34,188 nt of DNA from Thiomargarita sp. Lineage in GTDB: Bacteria > Pseudomonadota > Gammaproteobacteria > Beggiatoales > Beggiatoaceae. The notes beneath the pieces are model-generated. The model worked only from the letters and a program-made list of their open reading frames with translations, did not search any database and had not been told where the DNA came from. The DNA lies in the NCBI GenBank assembly GCA_022729575.1, contig DZAL01000044.1:1-34188 (forward strand), written 5' to 3'. A program made the translations under genes and the position numbers. Position 1 is the first letter of the stretch. Every line of letters starts with the position of its first letter. Below are positions 26,099 to 34,138 of the stretch, piece by piece.

Positions 26099-26566
26099 TC
26101 ACGGTGCGGTTAACGTGGGTTGCCATTCGGTCAATAATTTAAATTTATCAACACAATCATGAGCTTGTCTTAATTTTTCTCGAAACTTGGCATCGCTGAA
26201 CATATCCGCCAGTTGCGCTAAAATTTCTAAATGTTCGGCAGTTGAATTTTCCGGCACCATTAGGGCAAACAGGAGGTCCACCGGCTGTTTATCAATGGCA
26301 TCATAATCAATGCCGCATTCTAATTGAACAAAAGCGGCTAAAGTGACATGACATTGTGCCACTCTGGCATGAGGAATCGCGATACCTTTACCTAGTCCCG
26401 TACTACCTAAACATTCTCGCCCAAGCAGGCTTTCGAAAACTTCATGACTGTTTAGGGAAGAATCACTCGCCAGCAGTTTACTGAAGTATTCAAATACCCT
26501 TTTTTTGCTGGTAGCTTGTACCTGACAAAGCATTCTTTCAGGAGTCAAAATATCTGTAATACGCAT
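26099..26566 (-). CDS. ptsN: Nitrogen PTS enzyme IIA (EIIA-Ntr)
   Basis: Regulatory phosphocarrier of the nitrogen PTS, 155 residues. The active-site His is His66 in GKGIAIPHARV. The N-terminal ILTPERMLCQVQATSKKRVFEYFS and the LLFALMVPENSTAEHLEILAQLA segment are typical. A 33-bp hairpin lies 39 nt upstream of the ATG and no clear Shine-Dalgarno is visible, so translation may depend on coupling or on leader structure. It sits in the conserved rpoN-hpf-ptsN-hprK order. Confidence 0.96.
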   Translation of the reverse strand: MRITDILTPERMLCQVQATSKKRVFEYFSKLLASDSSLNSHEVFESLLGRECLGSTGLGKGIAIPHARVAQCHVTLAAFVQLECGIDYDAIDKQPVDLLFALMVPENSTAEHLEILAQLADMFSDAKFREKLRQAHDCVDKFKLLTEWQPTLTAP

Positions 26567-26604
26567 ATTGCTGGGTTCATGAGTTTGGAGGGTAAGAGTG
26601 CTTC

Positions 26605-26637
26605 AGATTTGACAACTGGAAACCAGTTGTCAAATCT
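26605..26637. repeat. 33-bp leader hairpin upstream of ptsN
   Basis: Arms AGATTTGACAACT. The inner bases change in a paired way: GG before the loop and CC after it replace the TT/AA of other copies, so pairing is kept. It lies between the hpf stop codon and the ptsN start codon (39 nt). Confidence 0.85.
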
Positions 26638-26650
26638 AATTTCTGCTGGT

Positions 26651-26983
26651 TTATTCTTCTAGTGATGGTTTAGATTTAATGCCACCATCGGCCTGGTGAT
26701 GGTCTTTGAGTTTCTCCTTATGTTTTTTAATTTGGCGATCTAATTTGTCAGCCAAGGCATCAATCGCAGCGTACATGTCTTCATGTTCGGCGTTGGCAAA
26801 GAGGTTAGCACCACTGACATGTAAAGTGGCTTCTGCCTTTTGCCGAAGTTTTTCTACACTGAGTACGACGTGTATGTTAGTGACATGGTCAAAGTGACGT
26901 TCTAAACGTTCCATTTTGCCGGTGACGTAATCACGCAAAGCTGGTGTAATTTCAATGTGATGTCCACTAACCATGAGTTGCAT
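26651..26983 (-). CDS. hpf: Ribosome hibernation promoting factor, short form
   Basis: Binds the 30S decoding region and promotes 100S dimer formation in stationary phase. The 110-residue, single-domain form shows MQLMVSGHHIEITPALRDYV, KMERLERHFDHV and a C-terminal basic helix (ADKLDRQIKKHKEKLKDHH), as in E. coli HPF/YhbH. AGGAG is 6 nt upstream of the ATG. The tail of about 15 residues is slightly longer than in E. coli. It lies between rpoN and ptsN as expected, but 350 bp of repeat-bearing DNA separates it from rpoN. Confidence 0.96.
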   Translation of the reverse strand: MQLMVSGHHIEITPALRDYVTGKMERLERHFDHVTNIHVVLSVEKLRQKAEATLHVSGANLFANAEHEDMYAAIDALADKLDRQIKKHKEKLKDHHQADGGIKSKPSLEE

Positions 26984-27333
26984 TGTAAGCTCCTTTAATG
27001 TTACTTTTATTTAGAGAAACTAAGCTGGTTAATCTTAGTTCCGGTAAGTGGCTAAGAAACTGAAGTTAAGTATAGTAATATCCTTACCTATTGGTCCCGC
27101 CATGAGTTTGACCAACCAGTAGCAGGGATAACACCCCTGCGAGGGGTGTTATCCCTCAGACTTCGAGTACCAAAGTGGATGAATATTACTGTAAATCGCT
27201 TCAGGGGCTGGAATTGGTGTGACCAATTTCAATGGGTTTAAACTAACCTGGTAAATTGAAGTTTGGCACTCCAGATTATTAATTGCAAATATGGCAAATT
27301 GCAGTTTACCACTCTGAGTTATGGTCTTTTGGT
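26984..27333. repeat. Gene-free spacer with perfect 14-bp hairpin
   Basis: Holds the perfect hairpin GGGATAACACCCCT/AGGGGTGTTATCCC with loop GCG at 27125-27155, followed by TACCAAAGTGGA. This is the uninterrupted relative of the repeat at 6190-6424. Weak GGCAAATTGCAGTTTACCACT-like motifs lie at 27236-27297. No gene was seen. Confidence 0.6.
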
Positions 27334-28902
27334 TTAGGTAAGACGTTTTCTCTCATTGGAAGGAGGAACTAACATAGCTTCGCGGTATTTGGCCACGGTC
27401 CGACGAGCTACTTTAATTCCACGTTCAGAGAGCATTTTAGCAATTTTACTATCGCTCAATGGTTTGGCTACATTTTCGGTGGCAATCAGTTTTTTGATCA
27501 AAGCCCGGATCGCGGTAGAAGAAAATTCCCCCCCATTATTGGTGCTGACATGACTGGAAAAGAAGTATTTCAATTCAAAAATGCCGCGGGGGGTGTGAAT
27601 ATATTTTTGAGTGGTGACCCGTGAAATCGTGGATTCGTGCATTTCTAACTCACTGGCAATATCGTGTAACACCAGCGGTTTCATCGCTTCTTCGCCATAT
27701 TCCAAAAAAGCGGCTTGACGCTGTACAATACATCTGGCTACTTTAAGCAACGTTTCATGGCGACTTTTGAGACTTTTGATAAACCAACGGGCTTCTTGTA
27801 AATGATTTTTTAAACTGCTTACGTCACTGCTGTTAGTAGTACGTGATATTAAACTGGCATAATAAGTATTGATGCGAAGTTTAGGCGAAATTTCGGCATT
27901 TAATTCTACTTTCCATTGCTCTTTAATTTTTTTGACAAATACATCCGGCACCACATACATGGCTTGATGTGATTCAATTTGTGCGCCCGGGCGCGGTTGT
28001 AAGCTAAGAATCAGATTAATCACTTCACGTAATTCATCCCGCTCTAATTTCAAACGCTTGCCTAATTGGACGTGATCATGAATAGCTAATAAATCTAAAT
28101 ATTTGTTGGCCAAGTGCCGGGCTTCTTTAAGCCAGGGGGTATTGGGCGCTAATTCATTCAATTGTAATAACAAACATTCACTTAAATTACGTGCGCCTAT
28201 GCCTATCGGATCAAAACGTTGAACCCGGTGAAGAACTGCTTCCACTTCGTCTTCGTCTACTTTGAAATCGGGACTGACACTTTGTGCAATTTCACTTAAA
28301 GAAGTATGTAAATAACCATCTTCTTCGATAGCATCAACAATGGCTAAAGCAATCGTGTGATCCACCTCGGTAAAATGAGTTAGTTCTAATTGCCATCTTA
28401 AATGATCTTGCAAAGTTTGAACCGCAGTATTTTGTGCCTGTGAATCTTTATTGTTGCCATCTTCACTATTACCGGTGCTAGATTCATAGGTAGTCACGGT
28501 ACCATCATAAATGTCGTCCCAGCTACTGTCCGTTACTAGGTCTTCAGAAATGTTATCAATCAAATGGTTATCAAAATTAGGTTCCTCCTGATCTTCGGTG
28601 GAAGAAGAACTAGAACTAGAATTAGTGAATTCTAATGAACTATCCGTAGCGGTTGCAGAATGATTAAGCGGGTTATCATCTTGCGTTGAGTCAATAGTCG
28701 GGCTTTCGTCATTATTATTAAATTCATAGTCGTCATCATCCTCATCGTCCTCAGCTTCTTCCAGCATAATGTTAGATTCTAAAGCTTGTTGAATCTCCAG
28801 TTGTAACTCAAGCGTGGACAATTGCAGTAGCCGAATCGCTTGTTGCAATTGTGGGGTCATGGTGATATGCTGACCGAGACGCAGTTGGAGGCTCTGTTTC
28901 AT
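27334..28902 (-). CDS. rpoN: RNA polymerase sigma-54 factor
   Basis: Sigma factor for enhancer-dependent promoters (nitrogen, motility and stress genes). Of 522 residues, region I (MKQSLQLRLGQHITMTPQLQQAIRLLQLS) is at the start. A long acidic, Ser- and Asp-rich region II (about 45-150) follows, then the core-binding region, a helix-turn-helix and the RpoN box ARRTVAKYREAM at about 499. Region II is longer than in E. coli and has a run of seven Ser. lptB ends 32 bp upstream, the usual lptB-rpoN arrangement. Confidence 0.97.
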   Translation of the reverse strand: MKQSLQLRLGQHITMTPQLQQAIRLLQLSTLELQLEIQQALESNIMLEEAEDDEDDDDYEFNNNDESPTIDSTQDDNPLNHSATATDSSLEFTNSSSSSSSTEDQEEPNFDNHLIDNISEDLVTDSSWDDIYDGTVTTYESSTGNSEDGNNKDSQAQNTAVQTLQDHLRWQLELTHFTEVDHTIALAIVDAIEEDGYLHTSLSEIAQSVSPDFKVDEDEVEAVLHRVQRFDPIGIGARNLSECLLLQLNELAPNTPWLKEARHLANKYLDLLAIHDHVQLGKRLKLERDELREVINLILSLQPRPGAQIESHQAMYVVPDVFVKKIKEQWKVELNAEISPKLRINTYYASLISRTTNSSDVSSLKNHLQEARWFIKSLKSRHETLLKVARCIVQRQAAFLEYGEEAMKPLVLHDIASELEMHESTISRVTTQKYIHTPRGIFELKYFFSSHVSTNNGGEFSSTAIRALIKKLIATENVAKPLSDSKIAKMLSERGIKVARRTVAKYREAMLVPPSNERKRLT

Positions 28903-28934
28903 AATGGGTTGTTCAGTAATTAGTTATCAATAGA

Positions 28935-29660
28935 TTATAATCGGAAGTGGCGGCCCAGATACACTTCTCTTACTTGTTCATTATGTAAAATACTTTCCGG
29001 AGAGCCTTCGGCAATCAAGGTACCTTCGTTGACAATATAGGCACGATTACAGACTCCCAGGGTTTCTCGTACTTGATGATCGGTAATCAGTACCCCGATA
29101 TCCAAACTACATAAATGAGCAATGATGCGTTGAATTTCTAACACGGATAACGGATCGATCCCCGCAAATGGTTCATCTAGTAAAATAAAACGTGGCTCTG
29201 AAGCCAAGGCCCGCGCAATTTCCACTCTACGCTTTTCCCCACCGGAGAGACTCATGCCTAAGTTGTTACGCAAGTGCTGTAGTTGTAACTCTTCTAATAA
29301 ATTCTGTAAACGTAGTTTACGTTGGGCGCGTTTAAATGATTTTTGTATCTCAATAATAGCCATAATATTTTCGGCTACGGTCAGTTTGCGAAAGACGGAG
29401 GACTCTTGAGGCAAGTAGCCTAATCCCAGTTGAGCACGTTGGTGCATAGGATAGTGCGTAATATCATGGCCACTTAAAGTAATGGTACCTTGTTCACAGG
29501 GAATCAAGCCAACGGTCATGTAGAAACTGGTAGTCTTGCCAGCACCGTTGGGACCGAGTAGGCCAACCACTTCACCACTGGTTACGTGGAAACTGACATC
29601 TTTGACCACTTGGCGTGATTTATAGTGTTTAGCTAAGTGGATAGCTGCTAATGTGCTCAT
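28935..29660 (-). CDS. lptB: LPS export ABC transporter ATPase LptB
   Basis: Cytoplasmic ATPase that powers LPS extraction and transport with LptFGC. The 241-residue form starting [13 protein letters not shown] has the Walker [10 protein letters not shown] (36-44), Q-loop, signature [15 protein letters not shown], Walker [14 protein letters not shown] and H-switch TDHQVRE, with the normal family length. The same frame stays open upstream through a 57-bp tandem repeat to an ATG at 29984 overlapping the lptA stop codon, which could add 108 residues. The ATG at 29660 is preferred on family length, although it has no clear Shine-Dalgarno. Confidence 0.96.
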   Translation of the reverse strand: MSTLAAIHLAKHYKSRQVVKDVSFHVTSGEVVGLLGPNGAGKTTSFYMTVGLIPCEQGTITLSGHDITHYPMHQRAQLGLGYLPQESSVFRKLTVAENIMAIIEIQKSFKRAQRKLRLQNLLEELQLQHLRNNLGMSLSGGEKRRVEIARALASEPRFILLDEPFAGIDPLSVLEIQRIIAHLCSLDIGVLITDHQVRETLGVCNRAYIVNEGTLIAEGSPESILHNEQVREVYLGRHFRL

Positions 29661-29673
29661 AGATGATACCATT

Positions 29674-29935
29674 AGATTTGACAACTTAGATTTGACAACT
29701 GGTTGAAAGTTGTCAAATCTGCTGCCATTTAGATTTGACAACTTAGATTTGACAACTGGTTGAAAGTTGTCAAATCTGCTGCCATTTAGATTTGACAACT
29801 TAGATTTGACAACTGGTTGAAAGTTGTCAACTCTGCTGCCATTTAGATTTGACAACTTAGATTTGACAACTGGTTGAAAGTTGTCAACTCTGCTGCCATT
29901 TAGATTTGACAATTTTTTGAAAATGGTCAACTCTG
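29674..29935. repeat. 57-bp tandem array of leader hairpins before lptB
   Basis: Four units of exactly 57 bp (29674, 29731, 29788, 29845), followed by a partial diverged unit to about 29935. Each unit holds an AGATTTGACAACTT half-site and a 33-bp hairpin with loop GGTTGAA. Units 3 and 4 share the same A-to-C change. As 57 is a multiple of 3 and the unit has no stop on the minus strand, the array encodes repeats of a 19-residue unit in frame with lptB. Confidence 0.92.
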
Positions 29936-29970
29936 GTTCAACTCTGGTTGATGATGCCATTAGGGTTGGG

Positions 29971-30534
29971 TTAGGGCTTTCCATTTTTATTAGGCTTTTC
30001 CGTTTTATTCGTTTTATCATCAGAAACCGACGGTTTTGATGAGCGTGGTTGAATAACCACGGTAATTTGTTCTTTACTTTCTCCTTTTTCGGCTCTAATA
30101 ATGCCCCGTTGGGTATCATACATAATGTGAGGGCCGGTAAAAGTATCATTGCCTTGTCGAACTTCAGCCTCTTTAGTCAAGTGTAGCATATTAGCAATAG
30201 CATTGTATTCCATTCGCAAGGCTTTGGCTTTAATATCCTCTTTACCCCCCTCGGGCGTTTGTTTAAAACGGGCTGGATTACCTTCGGCCACTACTTTGTC
30301 AATATCTTGTTTTTGGGTATAATTAAGCGTGACTTTATCCGCCTCAATCAGAATACTACCTTGAGTAACGACCACACTTCCTTCATAAATCGCAATGCCT
30401 TTAGCATCTTCAATGGTAGCGGTGTTGGCCTGAATTTGAAGGGGCTGTTGTCGGTCGGTAACTAACGCCATCACCACGGCAGGCAGTAGCAATGCTATGG
30501 TTAATCCCAATCTTAATTCTCTATTCCAGCACAT
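29971..30534 (-). CDS. lptA: LPS transport periplasmic protein LptA
   Basis: Periplasmic bridge protein that carries LPS from LptC to LptD. The 187-residue precursor has a signal (about 8-24, [18 protein letters not shown]) and the OstA beta-jellyroll region ([50 protein letters not shown]). The tail is Lys- and Asn-rich. The ATG overlaps lptC by 14 bp. A second ATG (29984) overlaps its own stop codon in the lptB frame. Confidence 0.94.
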   Translation of the reverse strand: MCWNRELRLGLTIALLLPAVVMALVTDRQQPLQIQANTATIEDAKGIAIYEGSVVVTQGSILIEADKVTLNYTQKQDIDKVVAEGNPARFKQTPEGGKEDIKAKALRMEYNAIANMLHLTKEAEVRQGNDTFTGPHIMYDTQRGIIRAEKGESKEQITVVIQPRSSKPSVSDDKTNKTEKPNKNGKP

Positions 30535-31078
30535 AGCGACCTCGTACTTGTGATAGTAATTCTATTCGTTGTGTCTGCATAAAAACCTGGAGTCCAACGC
30601 TATGAGTTTCCCCATAACTACTTAAAATAGTGGTTGGTGCCTCAGTCTCCGCATACTCAATATCGCGTTGTACTCGTACATTACGCGAAATAATCTGAAG
30701 TGTATTTTGCGGGGTCGGGGCCTCTCGTTGAAAAGTCGTCGTACCCAACAACCAGATGATGTTATTATCGCTAGACACTCGTCCCTGCTCGGCTTGCACG
30801 GTCCAAGTGGGATGTCCATCTTTATAGAATATCACCGTCGGTGCCGTTAAGTCGGTATGAGTATTGGGATAAGCCGTCATCATTTGTGCTGCCAGTTGTT
30901 GTTTAAGTTGGCCTTGCTCATCTAAAGTAGTCGTGGTAAAGTTTTTCATGGCATAATCTGGCACTTGGTCGGTATTAGGACGACGTGCTTGAGCCTCTTG
31001 TTCTAAACTTCTTAGCAGTAATGTCGTTGCTACGGCCAGTCCAATTAAGACTAACCAACCTCCCCATCGCTCTAACAT
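30521..31078 (-). CDS. lptC: LPS export protein LptC
   Basis: Bitopic inner-membrane protein of the LPS export complex. Of 185 residues, one membrane segment (about 7-24, GWLVLIGLAVATTLLLRSL) is followed by a periplasmic beta-jellyroll with DYAMKNFTTTTLDEQGQLKQ, WTVQAEQGRVSSDNN and a C-terminal region similar to LptC/YrbK. A 33-bp hairpin is 36 nt upstream. In related genomes kdsC directly precedes lptC; here a 287-bp repeat block separates them. Confidence 0.93.
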   Translation of the reverse strand: MLERWGGWLVLIGLAVATTLLLRSLEQEAQARRPNTDQVPDYAMKNFTTTTLDEQGQLKQQLAAQMMTAYPNTHTDLTAPTVIFYKDGHPTWTVQAEQGRVSSDNNIIWLLGTTTFQREAPTPQNTLQIISRNVRVQRDIEYAETEAPTTILSSYGETHSVGLQVFMQTQRIELLSQVRGRYVLE

Positions 31079-31113
31079 TGGTAAATCCCGTTTTTCTATT
31101 CGATAAATTTTAA

Positions 31114-31146
31114 AGATTTGACAACTTTGGCAAAGTTGTCAAATCT
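31114..31146. repeat. 33-bp leader hairpin upstream of lptC
   Basis: Arms AGATTTGACAACTTT and AAAGTTGTCAAATCT around the short loop GGC. Its proximal edge is 36 nt from the lptC ATG. Confidence 0.85.
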
Positions 31147-31150
31147 AAAT

Positions 31151-31355
31151 ACTCAACCACCCCCAACCCCTCCTTGGTAAGGAGGGGAGAAAGAGGGGTG
31201 GTTGCCTCCCCTCCTTACCAAGGGGGGGGGGTTGCCTCCCCTCCTTACCAAGGAGGGGTTGGGGGTGGTTGCCTCTCCCCTCCTTACCAAGGAGGGGTTG
31301 GGGGTGGTTGCCTCTCCCCCCCTTACCAAGGAGGGGTTGGGGGTGGTTAGGTGTA
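31151..31355. repeat. Array of CTCCTTACCAAGGAG palindrome units
   Basis: Five units with CCTCCTTACCAAGGAGGGG cores (the first inverted, the second diverged to a run of ten G) are separated by TTGGGGGTGGTTGCCTC spacers. Unit spacing is about 43-51 bp. It fills the kdsC-lptC gap; the minus-strand ORF over it (31145-31390) is repeat-encoded and not a gene. Confidence 0.85.
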
Positions 31356-31365
31356 AAGTGACTAC

Positions 31366-31914
31366 TTAATTCACTCCCCAACGTTGCCATTGAGTGGCCA
31401 GAGTCCCTTGTGCCTGCATGATTAACTCACACACTTCCCTAACTGCGCCGTGTCCTCCTGCGGCTGACGTTTGCCAATGGGCATATTTGATGGTCAGATC
31501 ATGAGCATTGCTTACGGTAATGGCTAAACCCGCTTGTAACAACACCGGTATATCATTGACATCATCTCCGACATACGCTATTTGTGACGAGGTCAAGAGT
31601 AGTTGCTGAGATAATTGCTCAAACGCACTCAATTTATCGGCTTGTCCCTGAAACACATATTGAATCCCTAACGACTGCATTCGGTGAGTAACTACCGATG
31701 AAGAACGAGCGGAAATAATTCCAATTGGGATACCAGAGGCTTGCAGCATAGTCATACCCATTCCGTCATGAGCATAAAAGGCTTTATACTCGTGCCCGGC
31801 TTCATCTAAATACAGACTACCGTCGGTCAATACCCCATCAACATCAAAGACCACCAATCGAACTTCTGCCGCTTTTTGGAGGACTTCGGTAAACAATAAA
31901 TGGCGCGTCATCAT
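31366..31914 (-). CDS. kdsC: KDO-8-phosphate phosphatase KdsC
   Basis: HAD-family phosphatase releasing KDO from KDO-8-P for lipid A core synthesis. Of 182 residues, the HAD motif I is VFDVDGVLTDG (about 22-32) and the helix FYAHDGMGM follows. Motif II is IISARSS, and motifs III and IV lie in KLSAFEQ and YVGDDVNDIPVL. The start ATGATG directly follows the kdsD stop codon, so the genes are coupled. Length and motifs are normal. Confidence 0.96.
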   Translation of the reverse strand: MMTRHLLFTEVLQKAAEVRLVVFDVDGVLTDGSLYLDEAGHEYKAFYAHDGMGMTMLQASGIPIGIISARSSSVVTHRMQSLGIQYVFQGQADKLSAFEQLSQQLLLTSSQIAYVGDDVNDIPVLLQAGLAITVSNAHDLTIKYAHWQTSAAGGHGAVREVCELIMQAQGTLATQWQRWGVN

Positions 31915-32895
31915 TTAAACCACCCCGGCCCGCAAAATATCATGTAAGTGTAATACACCTTGTAATTGCTGTTGTTCATCTACCACTAATAATACGGTAA
32001 TTTTATAAGTTTGCATTAACGTTAAAGCTTCTACTGCTAAACAGTCTGGCGTAATGGTTTTACCCTGAGCAGTCATTACCTCAATAATTTGAGTGTTATG
32101 CAGATCAATTAATTTATCAAGTGTACGGCGTAAATCGCCATCCGTAAATATCCCAATGACGTGTTTTGCTGAATTCACTATAGCAGTCACCCCCAAACCC
32201 TTACGAGTCATTTCTATCACGGCATCTCGTATGGTCGCCGCCATTGGTACCGACGGTATAGCCGAATCCGTGTGCATAATATCGTTCACTTTCAAGAGTA
32301 AACGCCGACCTAAACGCCCACCGGGATGTGATCGAGCAAAATCATCGGCACTAAATCCCTTGACTTGAAGTAAAGCTACTGCTAGGGCATCTCCCATCAC
32401 TAAGGTGGCAGTCGTGCTGGCAGTGGGTGCCAATCCCAATGGACAGGCTTCTTTTTCCACACTGACATCAATATTAACCGTAGCTGTTTGTGCCAAAGTA
32501 GAAAAGGGATTCCCGGTTAAGCTAATCAAGGGTACCTTCAGACGTTTAATCAAGGGTAAAATCACTAAAATTTCTTCAGTTTCCCCTGAATTTGATAATG
32601 CAAGTACGACATCTTGAGCGGTAATCATTCCTAAATCCCCATGACTTGCTTCTCCAGGATGTACAAAAAACGCGGGACTGCCAGTGCTGGCCAAGGTTGC
32701 CGCAATTTTTCCAGCAATATGCCCTGATTTGCCCATTCCTAAAACTACAATTCGACCTTTGCAATTTAGCATATATTCACAGGCTTTGACAAAAGATTCA
32801 TTAATTCTATTTGCTAATGCCGCAACCGCTTGAGCTTCGGTTTGAATCACTGCTAATCCCAAGGTTTTTAATTTATGAGCATCCAAGATTGACAT
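31915..32895 (-). CDS. kdsD: Arabinose-5-phosphate isomerase KdsD
   Basis: Converts ribulose-5-phosphate to arabinose-5-phosphate, the first step of KDO synthesis. It has a SIS domain (GMGKSGHIAGKIAATLASTG, then HGDLGM and SNSGETEE), the SHPGGRLGRRLL motif, and two C-terminal CBS domains (KVNDIMHTDSAIPSV and GVLHLHDILRAG). The frame opens at an ATG at 32940 (341 residues, possible GGGTGG upstream). The ATG at 32895 gives 326 residues, near the 328 of E. coli, so it is preferred. It heads the kdsD-kdsC-lptCAB-rpoN block, with a MITE directly upstream. Confidence 0.95.
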   Translation of the reverse strand: MSILDAHKLKTLGLAVIQTEAQAVAALANRINESFVKACEYMLNCKGRIVVLGMGKSGHIAGKIAATLASTGSPAFFVHPGEASHGDLGMITAQDVVLALSNSGETEEILVILPLIKRLKVPLISLTGNPFSTLAQTATVNIDVSVEKEACPLGLAPTASTTATLVMGDALAVALLQVKGFSADDFARSHPGGRLGRRLLLKVNDIMHTDSAIPSVPMAATIRDAVIEMTRKGLGVTAIVNSAKHVIGIFTDGDLRRTLDKLIDLHNTQIIEVMTAQGKTITPDCLAVEALTLMQTYKITVLLVVDEQQQLQGVLHLHDILRAGVV

Positions 32896-32979
32896 GATAT
32901 TAATAATAGTTTTAATATTAATTAAATTGATAACTTTCATGATTTACGCCACCCTCAGCGCTCACTCCACCCCAATCCT

Positions 32980-33113
32980 CAATGCCATTAAGTTAAGCTA
33001 AAGTTACGGCGTTGGAGTCCAAATCTTCAGATTTGGCAACGCCGTCTTACCTTGACCAATCTCGTCCAAATCTGAAGGTTTGGACTCCAACGCGGCTTAA
33101 CTTAATGGCCTTA
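32980..33113. mobile_element. MITE-like element, type 1, right end decayed
   Basis: The left end CAATGCCATTAAGTTAAGC is intact. The right end reads TTAATGGCCTTA instead of TTAATGGCATTG, at the position giving 134 bp. The flanks (CCACCCCAATCCT and CCAAGTGGGGGTGG) look like the two arms of a CTCCTTACC-type palindrome, so no direct repeat is visible. Confidence 0.75.
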
Positions 33114-33152
33114 CCAAGTGGGGGTGGTTGAATTAACCGTGCGTAAAGTGAA

Positions 33153-34121
33153 TTATTTAGACCGACGAGAGGATTTCACTCGTGTCGATTTAGACAACGG
33201 TTTCGGTTTTTGACCCGCTAACTCTACCAGTTTTCGTTTTAAGACCGTTCTGAAATTCGCCATAGCCGAACAAAGTACCGCCTCTTTATGCAGTTGTTTC
33301 AACACTTCCCGTTGTCCAATGCTATTCACCTGGTCAACTATCTCGCTGGCCACTTCTTCAAACCGGGCTTCTAGGGCCGCCAATACCATTTCGCGGGCAT
33401 CATCCACCGACCCTTTTTCATAAACCTGCTGACCTGCTACCGTTTTCATCAAATCAAAACCTAACATAGCACGGACCTCCTCGTAAGTGAATTTAGAAAA
33501 TCTATGTAACATGAATAAGCCTAACACATCTAAGGCTGCTGGTTGTTCATTCTCCGTAAATACTTTCCGGATTTGGGCTTTCCATTCTTGACTCTTGGCT
33601 AACACAGTGGCTTTGGTGGCGCGTGTGGTCAAGGTAAACGGGGCCAATAAAATGAGCTTTTCGTCAATGGCGCATAACTGGGTTTGGGTCTGCTGAGTTA
33701 ACACCAGTTCTCGCCAACACTGGTGTGACCAGCGACAGGTTTGAGTGCCTTTAAATTCGGGCAAGGGCAAGGCGACTTGTTGATATTTTTCGTCAGTATA
33801 GATAATCGCCACCCGTACTTGGCCTGAATATTGTTCTTGGGCACATCCCAGTAGGGTTTCCGCTATTAACCGATAGCGAATAAATTCGTCTGGGTAACCC
33901 TGAAACTCAATGATAATTCGACCGTCTTCACCTTCTAACACTGGACGACCGACTATGTCGGGGGCTAATTTTTTCTCTTTCAAAATCACCGCTTTAAATT
34001 GGTATCGTTGGGCTTGTGCGTCTGACAAGCCTAACCATTTAAGGATACTACTGCCGCTGACTGACATGAGTTTCACAAAGGCTTCATCAGTCCCACGGGG
34101 AATGCGGTCAGTTTCGGTCAT
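33153..34121 (-). CDS. Rpn/PD-(D/E)XK nuclease-like protein
   Basis: Probably of the Rpn (recombination-promoting nuclease)/DUF2887-like group common in repeat-rich bacteria. Of 322 residues, the N-terminal part has DEAFVKLMSVSGSSILKWLGL and the likely catalytic core EGEDGRIIIEFQGYPDEFIRYRLI (about 63-85), an Asp ... E-x-Q pattern of the PD-(D/E)XK fold. The C-terminal half is helical, with a basic end (STRVKSSRRSK). The ATG lies 18 bp from a MITE, and the likely Shine-Dalgarno GGAG is next to the MITE end. Family membership is inferred from motifs; activity is not shown. Confidence 0.65.
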   Translation of the reverse strand: MTETDRIPRGTDEAFVKLMSVSGSSILKWLGLSDAQAQRYQFKAVILKEKKLAPDIVGRPVLEGEDGRIIIEFQGYPDEFIRYRLIAETLLGCAQEQYSGQVRVAIIYTDEKYQQVALPLPEFKGTQTCRWSHQCWRELVLTQQTQTQLCAIDEKLILLAPFTLTTRATKATVLAKSQEWKAQIRKVFTENEQPAALDVLGLFMLHRFSKFTYEEVRAMLGFDLMKTVAGQQVYEKGSVDDAREMVLAALEARFEEVASEIVDQVNSIGQREVLKQLHKEAVLCSAMANFRTVLKRKLVELAGQKPKPLSKSTRVKSSRRSK

Positions 34122-34138
34122 CTGGTTGGGGTCTCCCT

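Noticed and set aside
27125..27155. Intrinsic terminator between rpoN and hpf
   Set aside because: The hairpin is perfect but no U-run follows on either strand, and it belongs to a dispersed repeat family.
29674..29935. CRISPR array or iteron origin
   Set aside because: Units are contiguous hairpins without unique spacers, in an operon junction, with no replication gene nearby.
31145..31390. Minus-strand ORF with repeated NHPQPLLGKEGRG units
   Set aside because: It is a translation of the CTCCTTACC array and overlaps the kdsC 3' end in another frame.
32968..33125. Direct repeat around the MITE at 32980
   Set aside because: The 12-bp flanks do not match; they look like opposite arms of a CTCCTTACC-type palindrome.
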